From Tautonia plasticadhaerens (GTDB lineage: Bacteria > Planctomycetota > Planctomycetia > Isosphaerales > Isosphaeraceae), in the NCBI RefSeq assembly GCF_007752535.1, contig NZ_CP036426.1:4650001-4714000 (forward strand): a stretch of 64,000 nucleotides of DNA, in the 5' to 3' direction. Below, piece by piece: positions 7,632-14,684 of the stretch (positions are counted from its first letter, which is position 1; every line of letters starts with the position of its first letter). Made by a program: the position numbers and the translations under genes. The notes under the pieces are model-generated. The model was not told the DNA's origin. It made no database searches and was given only the letters and a program-made list of their open reading frames with translations.

Positions 7632-9557
7632 ATGTATCCGAGCAACCGGCGGCGGAGTCTGGGGCGAAGGGCGCGATGGGTCGTCGAGGCGTTGGAGCCA
7701 CGGGAGCTGCTCTCCGTCGGGTTCGACTACGCGATGGCCGAGCGGTTCGGGCGCGACCTGAACGACAACGGCCTGATCGACCTGCCCAACACGGCCACCT
7801 ACGCCCAGCCGGCGACCCTCTCGCTGAGCTTCTCGGTGCTCGACGACCCGGATCCGGACCCGGAAACGACCTACTCGTGGTCGATGGCGTCGACGGCGGG
7901 GGGCGATCCGACGGTCGTCACCCGGACCGCGGCGCAGATCGCCTCGGGGGACCTGCCCACGACCAGCCTCCCGGCCGGCGTGTACACGACCACCTTCGAG
8001 CGGAGCGTCGGCGGGGTGGTCACGGACCGGGTGACCCAGCCGGTTGGCGTCCGGGACATCCTGATCGTCAGCATCGGGGACAGCTACAGCTCCGGGGAGG
8101 GGAATCCGGAGCGGGTGCAGGGGCTCTCGCTGCCCGGCGAGTTCCCGTCGGGCACGATCCCCTACCTCCTCGACAGCGACCTCAACCAGACCGAGCCGGC
8201 GATCGCCTTCGTGGCGGCCTCGCCGTTCCTCTCGCAGACGGGCGAGGCGCTCTGGTCCGACGGCGCGGACGGCTTCTACGGGCCGACGCCCTTCGGGCTG
8301 GACATGACGGAGGACAACCGTCAGTCGCACCGTTCGACCGCGGCCGCCACGGCCCAGTACGCCCTGCAACTGGAGCGATCCGACCCGCACTCCTCGGTCA
8401 CGTTCGTCCACGTCTCCCAGAGCGGCGCGACCACCCAGACGACGATCGGGGCGGTGCCGGCCTTCGGGCTCGAGGATCCGAGCTATCGGCTGACGCCGCA
8501 GACGGAGTTGATCCCGGCGATCGTCGGATCCCGGACGGTCGACCAGTTGTTCATCTCCCTGGGGGGCAACGACGTCGGCTTCACGACGCTGGCCGCCGGG
8601 CTGGTGATCGGCGACGTGACGGTGACGGACGTGCTGGGGGAGGTCTCGGCCTTCGCGCCGGGGCAGTTGCCGGCGGTCCTGTCGAGGGCCCAGGCGGTGA
8701 TCTCGCAGTCGACGGCGCTGGGGCTGGTCCGGGCGGGCTTCAACGCCCTGGCGGCCCTGCTGCCGGCCGGTTACGGGAGCGTCCAGCGGGCGATCGTGGG
8801 CTCGGGGGTCGCGGTCGACGCGACGTTCATCACCGAGTACCCGGACCCGACCCGGATCTTCAAGACGTTCGCGAATCCGAACACGGGCCAGCCGTTCACG
8901 ATCCCCTGGTGGGGCCCGGCGATCTTCGACATCCTGCCGCCGGCGGAGGTCTCGGCCACGGAGTCCTTCTTCGTCTCGCAGTCGATCCTGGCCCCCCTGA
9001 ACGCCCTGGCCCGCCAGGGGGCGGCGGCCAACGGCTGGACTTACCTGACGAACGTCGCCGACGCCTTCACCGGCCACGGCTACGACGCCCCCCGGTCCGC
9101 CGACGCGATCGGCAACCTCCGCTTCCTGAGGACGGCCCGGGAGTCTTCGCTCTACCAGGGGCCGGTGGGGCTGACCGGCCCGTTGCACACCAGCGGGACG
9201 CTGCACCCGAACGCGCTGGGGCACCAGGCGATCAAGGGGGCGATCGTCGGCGACCTGACGCCGTCGGTGGCCGCGGTCGGCGGGCCGGGCGGCCGGTTCG
9301 CGTTCGCCGCCCCCCGGGGGCCCCGGCAGGCCCGACACGCCGGGCTGACCTACGCCTGGGACTTCGACCGCCTCCCCGGCCAGGGGGCCTTCCGGGCCGA
9401 CGCCGACGGCCCGAGGGCCGCCATCACCGGGGACGACCCCGACCCCTCGACCCGGGGCCGGGTCGCCACGCTCCGGGTCACCAACCGGCTCGGCCTCTCG
9501 ACCGAGCGGGCCGTCTTCCTGCCCCCGAGCAGGGGGCGCTCCGTGTCGGGCCGCTGA
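7632..9557 (+). CDS. SGNH/GDSL hydrolase with N-terminal LEPRxLLS motif
   Basis: The 641-residue protein opens with a basic segment and the planctomycete motif LEPRELLS (about residues 23-30), found near the N-terminus of many exported planctomycete proteins. The SGNH fold follows: block I is SIGDSYSSGEG with the nucleophile Ser151, block III is SLGGNDVG near residue 312, and block V is GTLHPNALGH with His525. The Asp normally three residues before that His is absent here, as in some esterases of this fold. A large domain between blocks III and V and an Ig/PKD-like C-terminal tail (YAWDFDRLPG) complete it. The likely role is extracytoplasmic ester hydrolysis of lipid or glycan acyl groups. 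ATG 7632 has GGGAGA ten bases upstream, better than the GTG at 7602. Confidence 0.8.
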   Translation: MYPSNRRRSLGRRARWVVEALEPRELLSVGFDYAMAERFGRDLNDNGLIDLPNTATYAQPATLSLSFSVLDDPDPDPETTYSWSMASTAGGDPTVVTRTAAQIASGDLPTTSLPAGVYTTTFERSVGGVVTDRVTQPVGVRDILIVSIGDSYSSGEGNPERVQGLSLPGEFPSGTIPYLLDSDLNQTEPAIAFVAASPFLSQTGEALWSDGADGFYGPTPFGLDMTEDNRQSHRSTAAATAQYALQLERSDPHSSVTFVHVSQSGATTQTTIGAVPAFGLEDPSYRLTPQTELIPAIVGSRTVDQLFISLGGNDVGFTTLAAGLVIGDVTVTDVLGEVSAFAPGQLPAVLSRAQAVISQSTALGLVRAGFNALAALLPAGYGSVQRAIVGSGVAVDATFITEYPDPTRIFKTFANPNTGQPFTIPWWGPAIFDILPPAEVSATESFFVSQSILAPLNALARQGAAANGWTYLTNVADAFTGHGYDAPRSADAIGNLRFLRTARESSLYQGPVGLTGPLHTSGTLHPNALGHQAIKGAIVGDLTPSVAAVGGPGGRFAFAAPRGPRQARHAGLTYAWDFDRLPGQGAFRADADGPRAAITGDDPDPSTRGRVATLRVTNRLGLSTERAVFLPPSRGRSVSGR

Positions 9558-9811
9558 CCGATGGCCGAGGGATCATTCGGCGGGCCCCGGGCCGGCAGTG
9601 GCGGCGGCGGGCGAGGCCGTCACCCCCGGGGAGTGCGACCTAGACTTGGACCATGGGCCCGTCACACCGATCCCGATGGCAGAGACCCCGCCCGTCGAGG
9701 GCCCCCGGCGCCGATCGCCGGCCGGGCCTCGACGAGGCGGGGGTCGGCTCGTCGTCCGGGCTCGGGGCGGGGCGGGTGGTCCGTCGGGCGATTCGAGGCG
9801 GGACTGGGACG

Positions 9812-10180
9812 ATGAGGAGGGCCTTCCTCGGCGATCGAACGGGCCGGAGGGCGGGCTCCACCTACCTGGAAGTGCAGGTGGCCTTCGCCGTGCTGGGGGT
9901 CGCCCTGGCTGGGCTGGCGCCGGTGGTCGTCTCGCAGCTCCGCATGACCAGCCGGGTCGAGGACCTGCTCCCCGCCGGGACCGTCCTGTACTTCGCCCCG
10001 ATGCCCGAGCCCTGGGCCCGGAAGTTCGGGACCGATGCCGACTTGCGGGTGGTCGACCCCGGACCATCGGCTGGAGGCCCGGGGACGACGCCGGTCAACA
10101 CCGTCGAGGTCGTCCTGGCCGACGTGGGGGGCCTGGATGACCTCGCCAGCGTCGAGGTGCTGGTCGAGGAGATCCCCTGA
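9812..10180 (+). CDS. Prepilin-like protein (type II secretion/type IV pilin N-terminus)
   Basis: This 122-residue protein has a basic leader ending in Gly, then STYLEVQVAFAVLGVALAG, which matches the prepilin processing site (Gly, then a hydrophobic helix with Glu at position 5). The rest is a short beta-rich domain of unknown function. It could be a minor pseudopilin or a secreted planctomycete protein using the same leader. ATG 9812 has GAGGCGGGA just upstream; a longer frame to 9653 lacks any signal and reads as GC-rich filler. No secretion ATPase, inner-membrane protein or secretin gene lies nearby, so its export partner must be elsewhere. Confidence 0.6.
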   Translation: MRRAFLGDRTGRRAGSTYLEVQVAFAVLGVALAGLAPVVVSQLRMTSRVEDLLPAGTVLYFAPMPEPWARKFGTDADLRVVDPGPSAGGPGTTPVNTVEVVLADVGGLDDLASVEVLVEEIP

Positions 10181-10222
10181 GCCTGTCCCCGGCGCGATCG
10201 GCCGGCCGCCTCGGGGATGGAC

Positions 10223-10474
10223 TCATCCGCCGGGCTCGGGCTCGGGCTCGTCCCAGGTGAGGCCGGCGGCCAGGAGGTCGGCGGCGGAGAGCTCGAGGAA
10301 CCGGGAGAGCAGGGCGTCCCGGCCCCAGTCCTCGTTCTCGATGGCGTCGAGCGGGGGGAGGTCGGTCCGGCCGAAGCGATGGAGGAGCAGGTCGTACGCC
10401 TCGGCCACGCCCAGCTCGACGATCGGGACCGGGCGGGACTCGGGCTCGGAGCCGGCCCCGGGGCTCAGAACCAA
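10223..10474 (-). CDS. Small hypothetical protein coupled to the site-2 protease gene
   Basis: The 83-residue product begins at a TTG that overlaps the last codons of the upstream protease gene by 10 bases, an arrangement typical of translational coupling. The protein is acidic and predicted mainly helical (VAEAYDLLLHRFG, DALLSRFLELSAADLL) with a Glu/Pro tail. I do not recognise its family. The linkage suggests an accessory role for the protease, but this is inference. The non-ATG start and lack of a recognised domain keep confidence moderate. Confidence 0.5.
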   Translation of the reverse strand: MVLSPGAGSEPESRPVPIVELGVAEAYDLLLHRFGRTDLPPLDAIENEDWGRDALLSRFLELSAADLLAAGLTWDEPEPEPGG

Positions 10475-11286
10475 GGCCGGGCCCCCCGATAGGGACGGTG
10501 ATCGGGCTCGTCGAGCAGGATGACCGGGGCGAGCTGCCAGACGCCGTTGCCCCGGTAGATCCAGGAGTACCCGGCCGGGGCGTCGACGGGGGTGGGCAGG
10601 GGATCCTCCTCGGCCCGGACCTGGCCCAGCTCGGCCCCGGCGGCGAGGTAGATGAAGGCGGCCAGGGCGACCTGCATCAGCAGGAACGGCTCCCGGAGCA
10701 GGACCACCGCCACCAGGCAGGCCACCCCGGCGAGGATCGCCAGCACCTGGCCGAGGGTCGCGGCGATCACCGTCGCCCTCAGCCGGCCGAGCGGGGCGCT
10801 GAGCAGGGCCCGGAGCACCCGGCCGCCGTCCATCGGGAAGATGGGGATCAGGTTGAACCCGGCCAGCAGGACGTTGACCACCAGCAGCTCCCGGATCAGC
10901 AGCCCGGGCAGCCCCGTGGTCAGGGCGGGGGAGACCGCCCCCAGGGCGATCCGGATCAGGAACAGGGCCAGCGCGATGGCGACGTTGACCGCCGGCCCGG
11001 CCAGGGCGATCAGCAGCTCGGCCGCCGGCTCGCGGGGCATCCGGTGCAGGCGGGCGACGCCGCCGATCGGGTAGAGGGTGATGTGCTCGGTCGGGATGCC
11101 GAATCGCCGGGCCATCAGCGCGTGGCCGAGTTCGTGCAGCAGCACGCAGCCGAACAGCGCCGTGACCATCAGCACGGCCTGGAGCCCGTGGTGCGTCATC
11201 GCCAGCACGCCCATCATCGCGAGGAACGTGGCGTGCAAGTAGAGGTCGATGCCGGCGACCCGGCCGAGCTTCCAGGACAATTGCAT
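10465..11286 (-). CDS. Site-2 protease family (M50) membrane metalloprotease
   Basis: The 273-residue integral membrane protein carries both zinc-binding motifs of the family: HELGH at residues 51-55 and the N-x2-P-x2-P-x-DGG box at about 145-155 with ligand Asp153. Four to six transmembrane helices flank them. It resembles the rhomboid-independent SpoIVFB-like branch but lacks a C-terminal CBS pair and any PDZ domain. Such enzymes cut substrates inside the membrane, often anti-sigma factors; the substrate here is unknown. ATG 11286 (MQLSWKLGRV) was chosen because AGGAAAGGG precedes it, whereas the upstream ATG at 11325 has no ribosome binding site. The next gene starts inside its 3' end. Confidence 0.88.
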   Translation of the reverse strand: MQLSWKLGRVAGIDLYLHATFLAMMGVLAMTHHGLQAVLMVTALFGCVLLHELGHALMARRFGIPTEHITLYPIGGVARLHRMPREPAAELLIALAGPAVNVAIALALFLIRIALGAVSPALTTGLPGLLIRELLVVNVLLAGFNLIPIFPMDGGRVLRALLSAPLGRLRATVIAATLGQVLAILAGVACLVAVVLLREPFLLMQVALAAFIYLAAGAELGQVRAEEDPLPTPVDAPAGYSWIYRGNGVWQLAPVILLDEPDHRPYRGARPWF

Positions 11287-11558
11287 GGTCGAGGAGTCCC
11301 TTTCCTGCGGAACGAACACCTTCATTCTAGGTTCGTCGCGCGGACTCGGGTAGTTCGCCGCCGGGGGCGAAGCCCGGAGATTCGGTCCGGGCCCGCCCTT
11401 AATCGTGTCGGAACCGCCCGGGGGTCCCCGACTCCTTGTTCGGCGAAATCGGGCCCTCCCATGAAAGGGTGGGCGGCATCGGGGCCGGGTTCGGCCCGGA
11501 AACCGGCCTCGAAGCCCTTCCTCAATTCAAGGTTACGATATGCGGATGTCGGCCGACA

Positions 11559-12836
11559 TCAACGCTCCAGGATGCCGGGCCGGGGGAGGTTGAAGCCCTT
11601 GACCATCACCTCCAGCTTCGGCCAGCGCTGGGCCTCGGTGACGACCTCGAAGCCCCGGTGGTCGACCACCACGGTATCCTCCGAGCGGGCCGGGCCGACG
11701 CTGGGGCACCAGGCCAGGGCCAGGTCCGGGTGCAGGACGAAGCCCGCGTCGGGCAGCAACGGCAGTTCGCTCGGGGAGTAGCCGACGACCGAGCCCTGGT
11801 CGGCGAGGGTCCACTCGTGGGGACGGCCGAACTTCTCGTAGATGCGTCGGACCCGCCGGAAGACCTCGGAGACGGGCTGCCCCGGCCGGGAGAAGTAGAT
11901 GGCCGTGGCGTTGACCATCGAGGCGATCGTGTGCGCCTCCCGGAACTCGGGGTCGACCGGGCCGAAGGCGACGATCCGGGTGACCGAGGCACACAGGCCG
12001 TGCCGCCTCCCGGAGGCCGAGATCACCGCCCGGCTCCGGATCGGGGCCGACTTGAAGGTCGGCCGCCGGTAGTGCTCGTGGCGGTCATCCCCGGCGACGC
12101 TCAGGGCCACCGGCGTGACCCCCTCGCGGAAGAGCCGGTGGGCGAGGTGCCCGGCCAGGTCGGCCTCGGTCTCCCCCGGCTCGAAGTTCCGGCAGGTGGC
12201 CTCGACGCAGAGCGTGAGCGTGCGGCCCAGCTCGCGGAGCCGCTGCCGCTCCAGCTTCGAGAGCCGTATCCGGAGGTCCCGCAGCCGGTTCGCCTCCGGC
12301 CGCAGCCCCTCGACGCCGGGCAGGTCGGTGGCGATCTTCCGGGTCCGGCTGAGGGCCGCTATGGTCGTCTCGACCGGCTCGTGCCAGGGGCGCTCCTTCA
12401 GGTGGAAGCCCAGCCCGGCCACCTCCTCCTCGAAGACCCGGGGGCTCTGGACGTTGTCGGCCAGGATCGCCCGGGACTGCCGGTTGATGAACAGCAGGAC
12501 CGAGGCCGACTCCGAGCCGAGATCCTGGCGCAGATCCCCGCCGGAGGTGAACCAGGAGACCGAGTCCGCCCTTCCGAGCAGGGCGGCGTCATAGCCCTTG
12601 CGGTCCAGGAACTCGACCACCCGGCGGTGCTTCTCGTCGACGTCGGTCCGGCGCTCCTGCAAGTCCGGGTCGACGTGGTCGACGGCCGGGTCGGCCAGGG
12701 CCGGGATCGTCTCGGTGTGGGGGTGGTCGTCGACGGTCTCCATCACCCGACGCTGGGTGGCGATCTCGCCGCTGCTGGGCTCGGCGTCGTCGGCGATGTT
12801 CAGGTACACCTCGCCCACGCGAATCTCGGTCGACAC
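11559..12836 (-). CDS. M24 (creatinase/aminopeptidase P-like) homologue lacking metal ligands
   Basis: The 425-residue protein has an N-terminal creatinase-like domain (HRRVVEFLDRKGYDAALLGR, then SVSWFTSGGD) and a C-terminal pita-bread domain. Aligning by eye with Xaa-Pro peptidases, the two metal-binding Asp positions read Ser (in VISASG and ASVTR). The His of the GHG motif is lost (GSVVGYS) and the Glu of the TxEP-type strand is His (FVLHPD). Only the last Glu (RSEDTVVV) remains. The protein is therefore probably not a metallopeptidase; it may bind a ligand or act structurally. GTG 12836 was chosen for its strong GAGGAGGAG ribosome binding site six bases away. No ATG in this frame fits. Confidence 0.75.
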   Translation of the reverse strand: MSTEIRVGEVYLNIADDAEPSSGEIATQRRVMETVDDHPHTETIPALADPAVDHVDPDLQERRTDVDEKHRRVVEFLDRKGYDAALLGRADSVSWFTSGGDLRQDLGSESASVLLFINRQSRAILADNVQSPRVFEEEVAGLGFHLKERPWHEPVETTIAALSRTRKIATDLPGVEGLRPEANRLRDLRIRLSKLERQRLRELGRTLTLCVEATCRNFEPGETEADLAGHLAHRLFREGVTPVALSVAGDDRHEHYRRPTFKSAPIRSRAVISASGRRHGLCASVTRIVAFGPVDPEFREAHTIASMVNATAIYFSRPGQPVSEVFRRVRRIYEKFGRPHEWTLADQGSVVGYSPSELPLLPDAGFVLHPDLALAWCPSVGPARSEDTVVVDHRGFEVVTEAQRWPKLEVMVKGFNLPRPGILER

Positions 12837-13059
12837 GGGCTCTCCTCCTCTCCTGGCGGTCGGGATGGGCCCTGTTCCGGGGGCTGGGGGGCGTCGGGTC
12901 CCGGTCCTCCCCGAATCGGGGACCGGCGGCCCGGGGTGTCGTCGCGGGGCGATGCGGTTACGTGTTCGATCGGACGGGCGAATGGGGCCACCGTCGATGC
13001 CTCGGGGCGGGCCCGAGATCGGGCCCCGTCCGTCGCCCCGGCCGGTGGAGGCGGAACGC

Positions 13060-13617
13060 CTATCGTTCCGCGCCGCCCTCGGGATTGCAAGGCGTGTGCC
13101 CCGATGGGCTTGCTGCCCGATCACCGGGCTCGGCCGGCCCCGCGGCCGGCCTCCTCCGGAAGCGGAAGTCGCAGGACGGGGCCCCCCGCATGATCGTTTG
13201 AGTCCGGGACAGCTCGATCCGGGGGTCGTACCCCGCCGCCAGCGCCGCGTCCCGGCAGCAGGAGAGGCGGGAGCCCAGTTCCCCGAGGCCGAGTCGGTGG
13301 TACATCTCGGCATAGCGGCACCGGGTCACGTCGAAGTCGAGCCGGTCGTCCGACTGCTCGATCACCCGGAGTTCCAGCGCCCCGCCCTCGGTCCAGCGGT
13401 CGAGCGAGGTGGCGAAGCCGGGAAGGCCCGCCTCCCCGCAGGACCGGGCCAGCTCGGCCCCCGAGTCCCGGGCGAGCTGCCCGACGACCCGCTCCAGCAG
13501 GGCGAGCGTCCGCTCCTCTCCCAGCTCCTCGCGGACGGCGGCGATGATCGGAGCCACGATCCGGGCCTCGATCTCCCGGCGCTGCAACAGCGTGATCTTC
13601 GGCGGCTGCTCGTCCAT
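13060..13617 (-). CDS. L-2-amino-thiazoline-4-carboxylic acid hydrolase family protein
   Basis: The 185-residue protein matches the ATC-hydrolase family in its signature order: CRYAEMYHRLGLGELG, then a conserved Cys pair in SCCRD, then IELSRTQTIMRGAPSCDF near the C-terminus. The founding enzyme opens a thiazoline ring during cysteine biosynthesis in Pseudomonas, but most homologues are uncharacterised and often regulatory or redox related. ATG 13617 is preceded by CGGGAG. The C-terminal 25 residues after the conserved block are a variable Pro/Ala tail. The gene stands 223 bases upstream of the M24-like gene on the same strand and may be cotranscribed with it. Confidence 0.72.
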   Translation of the reverse strand: MDEQPPKITLLQRREIEARIVAPIIAAVREELGEERTLALLERVVGQLARDSGAELARSCGEAGLPGFATSLDRWTEGGALELRVIEQSDDRLDFDVTRCRYAEMYHRLGLGELGSRLSCCRDAALAAGYDPRIELSRTQTIMRGAPSCDFRFRRRPAAGPAEPGDRAASPSGHTPCNPEGGAER

Positions 13618-13877
13618 TCCGAGACTCCCGGGGCGGCGACCCGCCCGACGTTCCACGCCTCCCCCCTCCTCCCCGCCCGACCGGCTCCCGGCACCAACCG
13701 GGCCGACTGCCAACCTCGTGCCGGGGCCCCCGGTGGGTGTGGCCGCTGACTCCCCACCCCGGGGCGGCGGCCGAGGTCCGTGGTCCTCCCCGGGCGGTCG
13801 GGATCGGGCCGGTGCGCCGGTCGTGCGCCAGGTCCGGGAGCCTTAACCTCCATTCTCCCATCCGATTGCGGAAGATC

Positions 13878-13906
13878 AAATGGGTTCGCTCCGTCGCGGC
13901 GCACCG
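13878..13906 (+). repeat. 29-bp direct repeat, copy 1
   Basis: This copy is identical over 29 bases to 14084-14112, including the core TGGGTTCGCTCCGTCGCGG. Both copies follow a GATC(G) tetramer. The repeat contains the near-palindromic GTCGCGGCGC and lies in noncoding DNA, so it may be a dispersed intergenic repeat or a protein-binding site. Confidence 0.8.
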
Positions 13907-14083
13907 GCCGAGATCCGCCACCCCCGACAGGGAGGCCGGCGCGGGACCGACCCGGGAAATCACGACGGCGACGGGCGCGGGGATCGAGCCGGTCCGGACG
14001 CGGCCCGGACGCGGACGGTGCGCCGATCGCGGGCCCCTGGATCTGGTCGCAACGCGAAACCAGGACGAACGATACGACGATCG

Positions 14084-14112
14084 AAATGGGTTCGCTCCGT
14101 CGCGGCGCACCG
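14084..14112 (+). repeat. 29-bp direct repeat, copy 2
   Basis: This second identical copy lies 206 bases downstream of the first. The flanks differ except for a preceding GATCG/GATC, so the repeat unit itself is the conserved element. Confidence 0.8.
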
Positions 14113-14463
14113 TCGCGCGCCGCCGACCCGGCCGCGTCGGGACCGGGGGGATCGACCGCATCGGATGACGCACGCACGCCCGCCCGAGCGCCGGTCGGGA
14201 AACCGGGGGGGCACTCCGATCGGGGTTCGGCGGACTGAAGGGGCACGGCTCGGGCTCCGGGAGGCGATCGGCTCGGGGGCGATCCATCGCCCCTCCTCTT
14301 CTTTATCATCGAGGGGAGGTCGGTTTTCAGTCACAAGATCCGGGGGACTGCCGCCGCGGATCGCTCGGCGAACGCGCGGGTGGGCGGCCCGCTCGAGAAC
14401 GGCCCTTCTTCACCCCGCCCCTACCGGTGATTGCCCGATCCGGCGGAAAAATCCGGAAATCGC

Positions 14464-14492
14464 TTGACGAGTGCGTGCATCCAGGCGATACA
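14464..14492 (+). promoter_or_regulatory. Probable sigma-70 promoter of the TPR-HINT gene
   Basis: TTGACG at 14464-14469 and GATACA at 14487-14492 are separated by exactly 17 bases, in a locally AT-richer context followed by an A-rich run. Transcription would begin near 14499, leaving a leader of about 185 bases before ATG 14685. Confidence 0.5.
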
Positions 14493-14684
14493 AAAAGAGG
14501 TCGGCAGGACAGACGTCCGAATGGTCGCCGAATCGTTCCCGGGCGCAGGTCCTGGTGCGGGATTGAACGCCGGGGACCGCGATGGCGTCTATTACCCTGG
14601 CGGATGGGGCGACGCGGCGCGACGCGTCGCGAATCGCCCGGCGACGGCCGCAATGGCCCGGTTCCCGACACCCGGAGGAGTGCC

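Larger units (their letters stand above)
13618..14684. other. Gene-free kilobase containing a direct repeat and a promoter
   Basis: No frame in this 1067-base stretch looks coding: the open frames have no ribosome binding sites and no recognisable domains. It holds two copies of a 29-bp direct repeat (13878-13906 and 14084-14112), and near its right end a good sigma-70-type promoter for the downstream TPR-HINT gene. The segment 14280-14510 is noticeably richer in A and T than the surroundings. Confidence 0.6.

Noticed and set aside
13740-14470. Open frames of 120-315 residues on both strands in the gene-free kilobase
   Set aside because: They overlap one another in several frames, include the direct repeats, and lack ribosome binding sites or domains.
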